Below are positions 46,834 through 64,000 of a DNA stretch of 64,000 bases, piece after piece. A program made the translations under genes and the position numbers. Every line of letters begins with the position of its first letter. The stretch's first letter is position 1. This DNA comes from Lagopus muta (lineage: Eukaryota > Chordata > Aves > Galliformes > Phasianidae): positions 17,279,505 through 17,343,504 of the forward strand of contig NC_064434.1 of assembly GCF_023343835.1 (NCBI RefSeq), written 5' to 3'. A model generated the notes under the pieces. That model was not told the origin of the DNA. It did not search any database and was given only the letters and a program-made list of their open reading frames with translations.

Positions 46834-46877
46834 AAGGTTTAGAACCTTCTAATTCTACCTCAGAAAAGGTAGAATTA
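46834..46877. repeat. Two adjacent perfect hairpins
   Basis: AAGGTT-TAG-AACCTT (46834-46848, extendable by one pair) is followed at once by TAATTCTACCT-CAGAAA-AGGTAGAATTA (46850-46877, 11 perfect pairs). It lies in the RPS7-COLEC11 interval with no gene near. Function unknown. Confidence 0.85.
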
Positions 46878-47729
46878 AACACTAAGCAAAGAGAACTGAA
46901 GAATAAATGTAAATGCCCAGAGTTCAAAAGTGAAGGCCAAACACTGCAGATGTAATGGAAGCGTATTTGTTAAAAAAAAAATGAGAAAATAAGTGTATTG
47001 TTTTAACTAGGAGAATAAAAGAGGTGTGTTCCTCTTACTGCTGGACAATAGCATCCCACAGCCACAGAGATGTGACGGGAGGCTGCACAGCCATTCTAGG
47101 ACCTCACCTGAGCTGGACTGCTATGGGCAGATTGGGGTGCTGCTTCCCAGGCTATGCCAGAGCAGCTTAAGTGTTCACCTTCCATCTTCTCCATCTAGCT
47201 CTGTCCCTTTCCATAGCTTAGCCAAACCAACAACGGCTATTAGGCCTCATTAAGTCTCAGTAGCTGTTGGCAACTGAGCAAACATAAATAGGCCAGCCTG
47301 CAGCCACCCTTGCTGGTGGAGGGACAACCCTGAGGCTTGTGTATATAAGAAATGCATGCAACCTAGATCAGCTATCTCTGCTCAGTCCACAACAGACGTT
47401 CACTCAGCTTCCAAAATCAGGTTATACACCATGCTGACACAGAATATGAGAATCCAAATATGAGAATATTTGGATTGAAATAGTTCAAACAAACAAAAAA
47501 CAAAAGCTTTTTTTTTTTCTTGAAACAACAGGGAAAAATGCATTTATACATTCTCTGAGCCTTCAGGCAGATTCTTCTGCTCTCTCCACAGAGAAATTGC
47601 ATTATCCCTATCTGTAAGAGGATTAAATATAATATTCATTGAAAAATACGGTATCCACTTGAAAATATTGTTTTGGAAAGACAAAGGCCTAGAATTCTCT
47701 CCTCAGTTTGGTAAAACACCCAAGAGTGT

Positions 47730-47815
47730 CAAAGAATCACAGAACAGCTGAGAATGGAGCAGATCTCTAGAGGTGCTCTTGTTCAACTCCTGCTCAAACA
47801 AGACAAGTGACATTC
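47730..47815 (-). mobile_element. CR1 LINE tail fragment
   Basis: A short piece starting AAAGAATCACAGAACAGCTG and continuing GATCTCTAGAGGTGCTC; antisense CR1 tail. Confidence 0.65.
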
Positions 47816-48539
47816 TAGTGCAGATTTTTAAAGGATGAAAATTGCCAATACCCAAACTCTTTAATAAAAAGTTAAAAATTCAAATTCAATTGCTGGATTT
47901 AAAGTGCATCACAAGTTGTGTCAGAAATACAGTTCCACTTCTTGAAAATATGAGCAGCCTTGCTAACCAGCCCTTGGTAAGCCTCCCAAGGCAAACTCCA
48001 AAAACAGGCAAGAAAATGCAGTAGATCCACTTTCCATGGTACAGATCTTCACATCAGAGTGCTGTGTGGACTCCCTTTTTTTGTTCCTTACTGCAAAGTG
48101 TTGCTTCCCTTTTCCTTTGGCTTCACCTAATAATCATTCAGCTAAGAAAATAAGAAATAATTTTATTACATGTAAAAATGGGGGGAAAAAAGTCTGTGAT
48201 CCTGCCTCTATGAAGATATCCATATGTACCTCATTCCATTAATGGAGCCAGAAAGGGCAGACACAACCACTTTAGTCTGATGAACAGGAAAAAGAGGAAC
48301 CATCATCCTTAATGTCTTTTCTGATAGCATATCAGATGTAGGTGGGAAAGTTCACCACAAAAGCAGCAATGCAGGACATTTTTGTTTTTTTTTTTTTTTT
48401 AATACAGCAGTGTAAGATCTAGCTTTCTAAGCAGCATTCACTCTAGAAGTTGCAATATGACTGCATTTTGTTATTCCCTGTCTCTTAATTTGAAAGAATC
48501 TCTCCAATGCCTGGCTCTACTTTTATTTTTGTCTGTCCA

Positions 48540-49962
48540 GGAAGAGATCACATCCAAACCAAAAATGTAAGCAAAGACCAAGTTCATGATCACCAGAGGG
48601 ATCTGAACATCCATACATCTACTGGTCCCAGTGAGATGCATCTTACAGCCCTGAGGGAACAGGCTGATGTAGTTGCCAAACCACTCTTGATGATATTTGA
48701 AAGGTTATGGCAGTCAGGTAAAGTCCCTGGTGACAAGAAAATATGCAATACTGCACCCAATTTTAAGAATGGTAGAAAGTACGACCCAGGGAACTACCTG
48801 TCAGCCTCAGCTTGGTGTCTGGGAAGATGACTGAACAGATTCTCCTGGAAGTTATGCTTAGAGACAAAACTTGAAGGTGATCAAAGACAACAAGCATGGC
48901 TCCAAGGGCAAGTTATCCCTGATCAAGCTAGTGGCCTTCCACAATGGCGTAACAGCATCAGTGGACAGGGGAAGAGCCACTGATGTCATCTACCCAAACT
49001 TCTGTAAGGCCTTTAACATGGTCCCCCACAGCATCCCTGTCTCCAAATTGGAAATACATGGATTTGATGAGTGGACTGTTTGATGGATGAGGAACTGGCT
49101 GCAACACTGCACTCAGGGTGATGGTCAATAGCTCAGTGTCCAGATGGAGATAAGGAACAAGTGGTATCCATCAGGGATCAGTACTTGGACAGATGTTCTT
49201 TAATATCTTCATCAGCTACATCAATATTGAGATCAAGCACATTCTCAGTAAGTCTGCAGATGATACAAGCTATACGGTGTGGTCAACATGCCTGAGAGAT
49301 AGGATACTATCCAGACCTAAACAGGCTTGAGTAGCAGGCCCAGAACCTCATGAAGTTCAACAAATCCACGTGGAAAGGTCTTGCATCTGGGTCATAACAA
49401 CTCTACCATCAGTAAAAGCTGCAAACAAAAGGATTGAGCACAGCCCAAAAAGGACCTGGGGGTACTGGTGGGTGGCAAGCTGGATATGAGCCAGCAATAC
49501 GACCTCATAGACCAGAAAGCCAATCGTTTCCTGGGCTGCATCAAAAGAAGTGTGATCAGAAGGTTGAAGAATGTGATCCTGCCTCTCTGTGCTGTTGAGA
49601 CCTCACCTGGAGTACTATGTCCAGACGTGGAATCATCAGTACAGGAGAAATGTGGATCCGCTAGATAGCATCCAGAGGAAGGGCACAAAAATGATCCAAG
49701 ACATGAAACATCTCCCGAGCTGTGGGGTTTTTTTTCCTTGTTTTTTGTTTGCTTGTTTTTTGTTTTTTAAAGTAAGTGTAGTGAAGCACTGGAACAGGTT
49801 CTCTGAGAGGTGGTGGATGTCCCATTCCCAGAGACATTCAAAGTCAGGCTGGACATGGCTCTGAGCAACTGGATTTAGCCGTAGTATCCCTGTTCATTGC
49901 AGGGGGGTTGGACTAGATGGACTTTAAAGGTCACTTTCAACTCGAACAATTCTATGATTCTA
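48540..49962 (+). mobile_element. Longest CR1 LINE copy: ORF2 reverse-transcriptase part to tail
   Basis: About 1.4 kb of CR1. Conceptual pieces include ADVVAKPLLMIFERLW (near 48660), [20 protein letters not shown] (about 48965-49025), an FINDI-like FNIFISYINI-type segment near 49200 and LDMSQQYDLIDQKANRFLG near 49480, all recognisable CR1 RT. Stops and frameshifts separate them, so the element is dead. It ends ATTCTATGATTCTA. A T/G-rich insert sits at about 49727-49771. Confidence 0.93.
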
Positions 49963-50647
49963 CATCAACACAGAAATCCAAGCTGGTAACATTACGTGGC
50001 CCATTAGCTATTAACTATTTAACAACACCCCACAGCAGCAACACTGTGGTAAGCTTAAGAATGATTTTCCTGAAAAAAAGAAAGAAGGAATAGAAGAAAC
50101 TGATGGCTGGAAGACGCAGTATCTGCACCTGCATTCAGAAACAAAGCCAAAGACTTTCTCCTCTTGATCACAACAAATAAGATCAAGTACATGCAATTTT
50201 CTGTAGGGGATAACTTTTTGCACACACACTCAAGGGCAGCAATAAGAAGCATAGCAAAACCACTTACAAAAAGATCAATGATTTGCACTGATCGATGCTG
50301 CAGTCAAGCTTGTCTAGTGGAAAGAGACTCACACTCCCCTAGTCTAGCCATAATGCTTCTTTTTCTGTGACTGTACGACTTTCCATTATCAAGTTTTTTT
50401 TTCCTATCATTTGATACAGCTATAGAAACTAGAAAGCCCATACCACAGAAGATCAAAGACAGTCTAGGGGAGTTTTTTTTTGGTATTGCTCTGGCTTTCA
50501 GATGCAACTCAAAATTAGACTAAAGCTTCCTGCTTAGAAGTTTTAGGAAATGTACAGGCACAGGAAAAAGATTCTTGAAGTGCATAACACAAGAGCAACA
50601 TTTTCATATTTCTTTTAACACTGAAAACATATTTCTTTTAACACTGT

Positions 50648-51030
50648 TTGAAGGCTGAGAGAGCTGGGGTTGTTCAGTCTGGAGAAGAGAAGGCTTTGAG
50701 GTGATCTGAGAGTGGCCTTTCAGTACCTAAAGGAGGACTGTAAGAAAGAAGGGGATGGACTCTTTATCAGGGTCTGCTGAGGCAGGACAAGGGGAAATGC
50801 TTTCAAACTGAAGGAGGGAGATTTAGATTGGATATAAGGAAGAAGGGTTTTTTTTGTTTGTTTGTTTGTTTTACAAGGGCAGTGAGGCACTGTGTGGGCG
50901 GTACTGTTTGCAATACACTGGCACAGGTTGCCCAGAGCAATGGTGGATGCCCCACAACTGGAGACACCTAAGGTCAGGCTGAATGGGGATCTGAGCACCT
51001 GACTGAGCTGTAGGTGTCCCACTTGCCAGA
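50648..51030 (+). mobile_element. CR1 LINE 3' fragment
   Basis: Starts GAAGGCTGAGAGAGCTGGGG and contains GGAGAAGAGAAGGCTTTGAG and a broken GCACAGGTTGCCCAGAG block. The terminal repeats are missing. A TTTG-rich run replaces the usual text at about 50846-50872. Confidence 0.85.
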
Positions 51031-53899
51031 TACCCCTACTTACACTCAAGAGGGACTTATAAGATGTGTTATCATGCATTAAAGTAACACATCAATAAGT
51101 CAAGCACTTCAAGCACAGTCCACACTAGACCAGTAACACATCTATATACCTATTCCAATGGACATCAACCAGGAGAAACTTTCCTTACAGATAAAAATAT
51201 TTGAGGACATCAGCAAAATTCAAATGGAAAGTCTTATCAGGTTCAAGAGTTAAGAACACCTAACAGCACAGCGTCTTTGTTTCTCATTTTGCTTGATTGG
51301 GCTACTCTAGGCAAGAATCTGTTTTTCTATACTTATTAGTATGCAATCTGTCTCTCCACATTGACACTGTCTACATACAATTGCTGCACAGGCCTTCATA
51401 CAGAATGCCTCATCACTTTTTCACAAGGACCAATAATTAACTCCTGAGGAATCATGCTTTCAGAGTTCAAATGTGACAGCACATGAAAGGTACAGGGAAA
51501 GTCTAGCATCATCTCATTTGGAGGCTCCTTTAGGTTAAGGTAACATTTGACATCAGTATTCCATCAGCCTCATTAGCACTTGACCAGATGGCATCTACTG
51601 ACTTTCCAGATTGCAGGCATTCATTTGATGCACTTGTCAAGGGAGAAAGGGAGTTGTCTGACTGTATCACTGACACTAAGGCACAAGGGAGTCCATGAAT
51701 GAAGGTAAACTAGGACAAAAGTCTTTTGCTGAGCATTCAGCCTGGTATTTTTATGCTACAAACACTCATCTTTACTTGTAGCTTAGTTTATATAAAAAAC
51801 ATCGTTTTATGTGTTACCATTTCAAACAATTTGCTTATAGGACCATCATGGGCCTCTGCATTTCATGTAGTTCAAAGGGCTTACTATGACAGCCAAGAAA
51901 AAAATTCCACAGCCTGCTGGCAATGCCTGCAAACATTTGCAATCTTTGTGTTCAGTTTACTTGATTTCCACACCAAGCCCCCCAGAGCATCAAAACTAGA
52001 ACTGCTACTGACATTTTCATTACTAAGAGAGCAAACCTATTTCACCATGGAAAAAAGAAATACTGCCTACTGAAGATTGCAGTCTGAGAACTACCTCTAC
52101 TTGCAGATGTTACACAGCCTCAGTAGGCTCAGCAACGTCTACCTAAACGCAGACAACATCTGCTAAGTCTCCATACAGTCCCTTAACTGCTTCTTCCAAC
52201 CCATGCTAGCAACTATTTGCACAGGATATCACCTCTGACTGCTGCAGAAGAAAGTTTAGTAACACATCTGACTTGAGAATAGATTTCCTCCCCAAACCCC
52301 ATGTCATCAACCAGACTAATGCCCATTTTATTGATGAAAATCTGAATTCTATCATACCTTTTGCCATACAATCTTCTGGAATTACTCCACCCAAACAGAC
52401 AGAATTCAAGAATATACTCCAGAGACAGAAGGAGAGAGAAAAAGGCCTTAAAATAAGTAAATTTCTTAAAATTACAGCCTGTTTTTGTGCAAAATCAAGC
52501 CTTCTCAGTAAGTAGCTCTAAACTAGCTACTAATTACAACAGGGAATATATATGTGCTTCATCCTCTTTGTATTGTCTGCATCAAAAACAGCCACCTACT
52601 ACTATCTGCCCTACGCTACTAAACAGAAACTACAGCACAACTCAAATAGCTTCATTCTTGAAAAGAGCTGTAAGGTAGGAAGCCAACAAAACTACAGTAA
52701 ACGAGAAAAGGATGTAAAGGTACAAATACTCCCAATAAGTGGCACTTGCTTCAATTTACTCTCTAGGGATACATGCAAGCTATTACGAGCTTCTGGTATA
52801 TGGTCCATTACCTATTTATCTCTCCATCTATTAGGCCATCTCTGTAACGAGGTGCCTTTTATTATATTATCCACTTCCTCCTAAGTAGTAGAATAGTCAG
52901 TTCAGCAGGGTTAAGCACTAAATTAATATAAATTGCTTAGAACATTTACACACAAGTCCAAAGAGTCGTTCTGCCATGAGCTGGAAATAATGGTGCTGCA
53001 GGTGTTTCCAGACACAGGTACAGATGTCAACTATGCATGGCTTTTGGAGCATGTCACAGCTGCTATCATACAGCTAGTCCTCCCCCACTTCTCCCCCCCA
53101 TATGGCCAAGGATATCTGGAATTATGGTAGAATGCCACGAAGAGATACCATTCCAGAAGTCATTTCTTCACCATGGCCCATCTATCCCTGCTTTAAGTTA
53201 TTAGAGATGGCCTGGCTACCTAAGTTACTCCAGTACTAATACACATACTTGCTAATACATGGAAACTAAAATTCACGACTTCTGAGAGCAAGATCAACTA
53301 CTACACAACTGTAATGTGCATCCAGAAAGATGGTTAATCCCTCAGTAATGAAAATGTCTTCCCATTTTATTCTTTTGGGAACAGGAAGCCTCAAGAATTG
53401 CTTTTAGATAAGAGCCAGTATCATAGTTCTGTCACTTAATAAGCATGGAGGTTACTTCGAATTCAGTCTCTGCCTTCCCAAGCATTTCCCAAAATATTAG
53501 ACCCATTTTTCAGGTATGTCATTGCTTTATGTTTCAAAGGTCAACACCTGCTTTGTAGAACACTACTAACATCAGGAACATGAGTCTCCAACTGACAGTC
53601 TTATGTGGACAATTCAGTTGTACAACTACTCTAAGGTAAGTCTTCACATTCTCTCCAAAAAAGCAATAATTGACATTTTTCATTATGTTTTTCTAAACTG
53701 ATTCTCTGTGCAGACTAGACTCTCTCCTGCACAGCAGTGCTTTGACAGTGTCAAGAATAACCTAAGAAGGCCATGGCAAAACACTGGCAACTTAGTACTT
53801 TGGTACACAATTCCACTCATGCAGAAAGTAGAGAAGTCCCATGAACCAGTTAATTCCCACCTAGGTTCATGGAACTGGAACTTCAAAAGAGATTACTCC
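51031..53899. other. 3' flank of RPS7
   Basis: AT-rich with no recognised gene or repeat. Frames of 110-115 codons here lack any family signature. Confidence 0.6.
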
Positions 53900-53915
53900 G
53901 TTATATGAATAGTTG

Positions 53916-53921
53916 TTTATT
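53916..53921 (-). promoter_or_regulatory. RPS7: RPS7 poly(A) signal AATAAA
   Basis: TTTATT on the plus strand reads AATAAA on the minus strand, 17 nt after the RPS7 stop codon. This is a canonical signal in the right place for a short ribosomal-protein 3' UTR. Confidence 0.9.
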
Positions 53922-53938
53922 CAGCCATCTTTTGTACT

Positions 53939-60528
<6,590 letters not shown>

Positions 60529-61100
60529 TCAATTGCCACTCGGAACGTATCCTCTGCTACAAGTACAGTAACGTACTGGATTTCAGTCACACGCTTTAAA
60601 ATGAAACCAAGGACAACCTCAGAGACCACGCAAATCCCACACAACACTCCAGGTTAAGCTGACCGCCGCAAGGCCAAAACCGGACGGGTAAGAAGGGACC
60701 GGCCCACCACGGCACCTCGCGCGTGCTCTACGCTCCAGCAAGGTCCCAGCAGCGGGCCGGCCGCTTACGGAGTCCACGTGCCGCCGAGCAAGGCGTCCTT
60801 CCCGGCACCGAGAATCCGCACCTCGGCCCAGCCCCCCCTCCAGCCCTGCGGCCTGCCGCTCCACCGCCGCGGCCTCCTTCAGGGCGCGACCAGGGGAAGG
60901 GAGGCGGAGAACCCCGCCAATTCCCTTCCCCCAGATCCGGGAGCCCCGCGATCATCGGGCCTCAAGCAGGCGGTAATCGGAAACATCCTCCTCCAACGGA
61001 GCCCCTAGACGCGCCACTCGGCAGCCGGCGCCGTATTGCCGCGGCGGAAGGGTAAAAAGAACCGCCGGCACCCAGGCCCGAGAGAGGTCCGAGCACCTAC

Positions 61101-61130
61101 CTCGCTCAGCGCCGGCCTAGGAAGAGGGAG
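61101..61130 (-). other. RPS7: RPS7 non-coding exon 1 with 5' TOP tract
   Basis: The exon ends at the donor GCGAG|GTAGGTGC. Its start is placed in the pyrimidine run CTCCCTCTTCCTAGG, since ribosomal-protein mRNAs begin at a C in a 5' TOP tract that puts translation under mTOR/LARP1 control. The start could be 61130 or 61126. Intron 1 is about 592 bp and GC-rich at its 5' end. Confidence 0.8.
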
Positions 61131-61131
61131 A

Positions 61132-61145
61132 GCTCTCGCGAGAGC
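61132..61145. promoter_or_regulatory. CGCG element (TCTCGCGAGA palindrome) at the RPS7 start site
   Basis: A perfect 14-bp palindrome, GCTCTCGCGAGAGC, contains TCTCGCGAGA at 61134-61143. This is the CGCG-box bound by BANP in essential-gene CpG-island promoters (established elsewhere). It lies within about 10 bp upstream of the inferred TOP start, the expected position for a start-site-proximal activator. Confidence 0.7.
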
Positions 61146-61361
61146 GCCTCAGATCGCGGCCCGGGAAAGCGTTCGCCCCGCCCACCGCAGGCTGAAGCCG
61201 AAGCAGGAAGTAGGGCAGAGCGGATCGTTTCGCTCTTTGCGGAGCCTGGGTGGTTTCCGGCACCATGACGCCGCAGAGGGCTCTCCAAGTACTGGCATGG
61301 CGCCCACGGATGTGCTCATCATCAGCTGCTGGACAGAGAGGAGGTGAAGGAGCGTTGGTAC

Positions 61362-61373
61362 CGCGCGTGCGCG
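61362..61373 (-). promoter_or_regulatory. NRF1-type site
   Basis: The minus strand reads CGCGCACGCGCG, matching YGCGCAYGCGCR. It lies about 235 bp upstream of RPS7 exon 1, outside the core promoter, so it may belong to a divergent start site. Confidence 0.55.
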
Positions 61374-61525
61374 GCGGTGGAGGCGGCTGGGGGACCTGCG
61401 CCCTGCGGTAGCTGCATAGGAGGCAGGTCTTTCCCGCTTGTCTCATAGGGTTTCTCCATGTTGAAAGCTCGGAAGAAAAGGAAGGAAAGCCTCTTCCGCT
61501 CTGTCTTTCCCCCTTCACCCGTGAT

Positions 61526-61695
61526 AACAGAATCACAGAATGGCGCGGGTTGGAAGGATCATGAATCATGAATCTCCAACCCTTCTGCCACATGCAGGGC
61601 CACCAACCTCCACATTTAATACTAGACCAGGCGGCCCAGGGCCCCATCCAGTCTGGCCTTGAACACCTCCAGGGATGGGGCATCCACAACCTAAG
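61526..61695 (-). mobile_element. CR1 LINE 3' fragment upstream of RPS7
   Basis: ACAGAATCACAGAATGGCGC, GGGTTGGAAGGATCATGAAT and a CCAGTCTGGCCTTGAACACC block, antisense. A short GATCATGAATCATGAAT duplication is present. It caps the CpG island on its upstream side. Confidence 0.9.
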
Positions 61696-61899
61696 TGATG
61701 TTTAGCCTTCAGCCGAGAGAGGATATCCTTGCTGGGTCTCTCCCAGGCATAGGAATAACGTGTGAGCTATCTGCTGTGTTCTGAAGTGCTAGCTCAGGAT
61801 ATGAGTCCTGGGTTATATATTCTCTCATCTCTGAAAGCACTTTTATATATCATATTAACACAAAGGCAGCACTATTACGTTTCAGTTGCAGGTTGCTAA

Positions 61900-62700
61900 A
61901 AACAGAACGACAGAATACCCTGAGACATGCATCACTGAATCCACCTCCTGTCTCCACAGAGGACCACCAAAAATTCTAACCCTGTGTCTGAAAGCGGTGC
62001 CTAAATGCTCTTTAAACAGGCTCGGGGCTGTGCCCACTGCCCCCAGGGGCCTGTTCCATGTACATCATCGTCTCTGGTGATGAACCCTTTCCTAACACCC
62101 AGCTTGACCTTCCCGTGGTATCAGCTGGCTTTTCTCCCCACAACAGCAAACAGCATCTCTGTGGTCTTCCCATGTCACCTGACTTTGCTTCCTGTGGGCA
62201 TACACATTCTTTTCCTACCTAACCTCCAGAACAAGATTCCTCCTCAGCCAAGCCAGCCTTTTGGACCACCTGCACAAGTTCTGATTTTTTGAAATTGCCT
62301 GCTATTATGCTTTTAACAGGTATTACTTAAAAAATGACCATCACTCCTGAATCCCAATGCCTTTAAAAGCAGTTTCCCTGGGGACCTTGCTAACTAGTTC
62401 CCTGAGCAGTCTGAAGTCTGCTTTCCGCAAATGCAGGGTTGTAGTTGTGCTGACAGTCTTCCACTCATCACCATAGATTTTAGGCTGGACTATTTCATGG
62501 TCAAGATGGCCATGAAATAAAGCCATCGGTCACCACTTCATCCACAATACATTCTGTGCTTACAAGCAACAAATCTAGGAGTACGCCCTTCCTAGTTGGC
62601 TGTCTTTTTACCTGTATCAGGAAATTTTAGGAATCTCCTGGACCTGGTTGTCTGAGCTGTGTGATATTCCCAGTTAATGTCTGGCAAGTCACCTAAAAGG
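61900..62700 (-). mobile_element. CR1-like sequence, 5' part (tentative)
   Basis: Blocks such as GGGGCTGTGCCCACTGCCCC and AGTCTGAAGTCTGCTTTCCG, and an AACAAATCTAGGAGTACGCC block, recall the antisense 5' half of CR1-type elements that is often seen in bird genomes. It may be several pieces. Recognition is by eye only. Confidence 0.4.
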
Positions 62701-64000
62701 ACAGGACATCTGATCTAGAGTTATCTCTTAGCACAGTTCTGCAACATCTGCTTGAGAAAGGTCTGTCTCACACAAACTGCAGTCCGCTCTTGACTTGCAT
62801 GTTGATTCATGAGAAAGTGCCTGCTGTGCACCTAAAATGAAGTTGAGAGCTTGCATTATGGGACTTGAGGTATGATCCCACTCGCAACAGTTCCTGTTGG
62901 CAAATTTAGACAGGTTCACTACTAAGGAAAAGTCCCACACTGAGGTAGGTGTGTGACTCACAGGAGTGTGGGTCAGAGCACTGGTTCAATGCTCAGATTC
63001 CATGAGTAATCCTAACAACAGACAATTTTAACTTGTAATATCACATTCAGTAACACTATATCATCTATTATGTAAATTCTGGTAGTGGAGCGATGAGCTC
63101 CTGTTGTAAACAAAACATTACCAAGAATCCCCCCACTCTGATCATCCAAAGCATCTGCAGAAGACAGCCTATCATATTTTCTAACATTAGTAAGCTTTCT
63201 TACTAAACTTATAATAGTCAGAAAATCAGATTGCTCAGCTACTATTTTTCCTTGCACTCTTTATTCCTTGCGTGAATTCACAGAATGGGAAAAACTGCCC
63301 AACTCATACTCACGTTCAGGATTAGTATTTGTAGAGATACGAAATTCTCTAAACAGCAGTGACAAGGATCTGACTGAAGAGTAGAAAAAGAAAGATAGCA
63401 AGTGATAGTCTCAGCATTCAGATTATACTGAGAAATCCTTTACAAGAGTAGATAGTGTGCAGGTGGATCAAAACTGGACTATTCAAAGTGCTAATGAAGA
63501 AATAAAGGAGCAGTGTGACTTTCTACATCTTCATGTTTCCACCATGTTAGTGCTACTAAACAGACCAGGATGCTACACATGAGAAATGAGAGAACAAGAG
63601 GCAAAGAGTTGTTTCCTTTCTGTCACCTACTAATTAATGTGGTTTCCATGTCATGCAGACTCAGAATGGGCAGGGAGAAGAAGTGGAAAGAATGAATTAG
63701 GTGTATTACGAAAGGATTCAAAAAGCAAGAGGACAGGGTTTTACTATGCTATGCAAAAAATGACTGAATATATTAAACAAGAAGCAGAGATAGGAGGCAA
63801 GATTGCTCAAGGTCATAGCAAACTCTAAAATCAGAAACAAAACTGAATATAGTTCACTTTACTGAAAGAGGCTTGTGTAACCATGCCAAATTTTCAATGC
63901 TCATTGGTAGCCTGTTTCTGTAGGGATCCCTGGAGTTGTGATGCTGGGAGATTACTGCTTCTCAGCTGCATTGACATAGTTTTACATGAAAGCATGGGCA
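62701..64000. other. Gene-free upstream flank
   Basis: Short frames only and no exon recognised. The 77-codon minus frame at 62728-62961 may continue the CR1-like repeat before it. Confidence 0.5.

Larger units (their letters stand above)
43086..47729. other. RPS7-COLEC11 interval, gene-free
   Basis: No repeat recognised. Contains the candidate COLEC11 first exon, overlapping plus and minus frames at about 45.9-46.45 kb, the twin hairpins, and a plus-strand TATATAAG-type motif near 47341. Confidence 0.5.
60650..61420. promoter_or_regulatory. CpG-rich promoter region of RPS7
   Basis: The only clearly GC- and CpG-dense stretch of the window, covering RPS7 intron 1, exon 1 and about 290 bp upstream. 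It holds a CGCG palindrome, an NRF1-type motif and ETS-like GGAAGT/CCGGAAA cores (about 61206 and 61253). It may be bidirectional, as many housekeeping islands are; in human the gene upstream of RPS7 is RNASEH1 in divergent orientation, but no RNASEH1 exon is visible here. Confidence 0.85.

Noticed and set aside
46834..46877. MicroRNA precursor
   Set aside because: Stems of 7 and 11 bp are far shorter than a pre-miRNA hairpin.
48507..49688. Reverse-transcriptase-like frames that could look like a gene
   Set aside because: They are broken pieces of one CR1 ORF2 with frameshifts and stops and a CR1 tail at the 3' end.
61117..61689. 190-codon minus-strand frame, the longest in the window
   Set aside because: It runs through an antisense CR1 tail (61526-61689) and the CpG island, where stop codons are rare; the Trp-rich start is CR1 translation, and no splice or family signature is present.

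Overview
This is vertebrate nuclear DNA from a bird, most likely a galliform such as chicken. Two facts support this: about two dozen CR1 LINE fragments, most with the bird-type 3' end (TTCCAACC followed by ATTCTATGATTCT-like repeats), and two spliced genes whose order matches the RPS7-COLEC11 pair of human 2p25. The equivalent chicken locus should be on chromosome 3. That assignment comes from memory of synteny and was not checked by search.

Only two protein genes are supported, both on the minus strand. RPS7 (40S ribosomal protein eS7) lies at about 53.9-61.1 kb. It has a GC-rich promoter, a non-coding first exon with a pyrimidine tract, and six coding exons that give exactly 194 residues. 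COLEC11 (collectin-11/CL-K1) lies downstream. Its six coding exons run from 31.67 kb to 12.44 kb and assemble in frame to 271 residues: signal peptide, 24 Gly-X-Y triplets, neck helix and a C-type lectin domain with EPN and WND motifs. Its non-coding first exon is not certain; a candidate with a perfect splice donor sits at about 45.1-45.3 kb.

Layout. 1-11.8 kb is gene-free 3' flank of COLEC11, with CR1 copies and one very old CR1-like piece (2.46-3.2 kb). 11.85-31.7 kb is COLEC11 from its possible poly(A) signal to its start exon; the large introns hold CR1 fragments, a 29-unit AC microsatellite and a degenerate solo LTR (26.2-26.8 kb). 31.7-53.9 kb is the RPS7-COLEC11 interval, with CR1 fragments including the longest copy in the window (48.5-49.96 kb). 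53.9-61.1 kb is RPS7. 60.65-61.42 kb is a CpG-rich promoter with a CGCG palindrome and an NRF1-type site, possibly driving transcription both ways. 61.5-64 kb is repeat-rich flank with no recognised gene.

The genes are unrelated in function: eS7 is a housekeeping part of the small ribosomal subunit, while collectin-11 is a secreted pattern-recognition lectin that activates complement through MASP proteases. I found no new multi-gene system, CRISPR array, tRNA or rRNA. The remaining open reading frames are short, repeat-derived or low-complexity.
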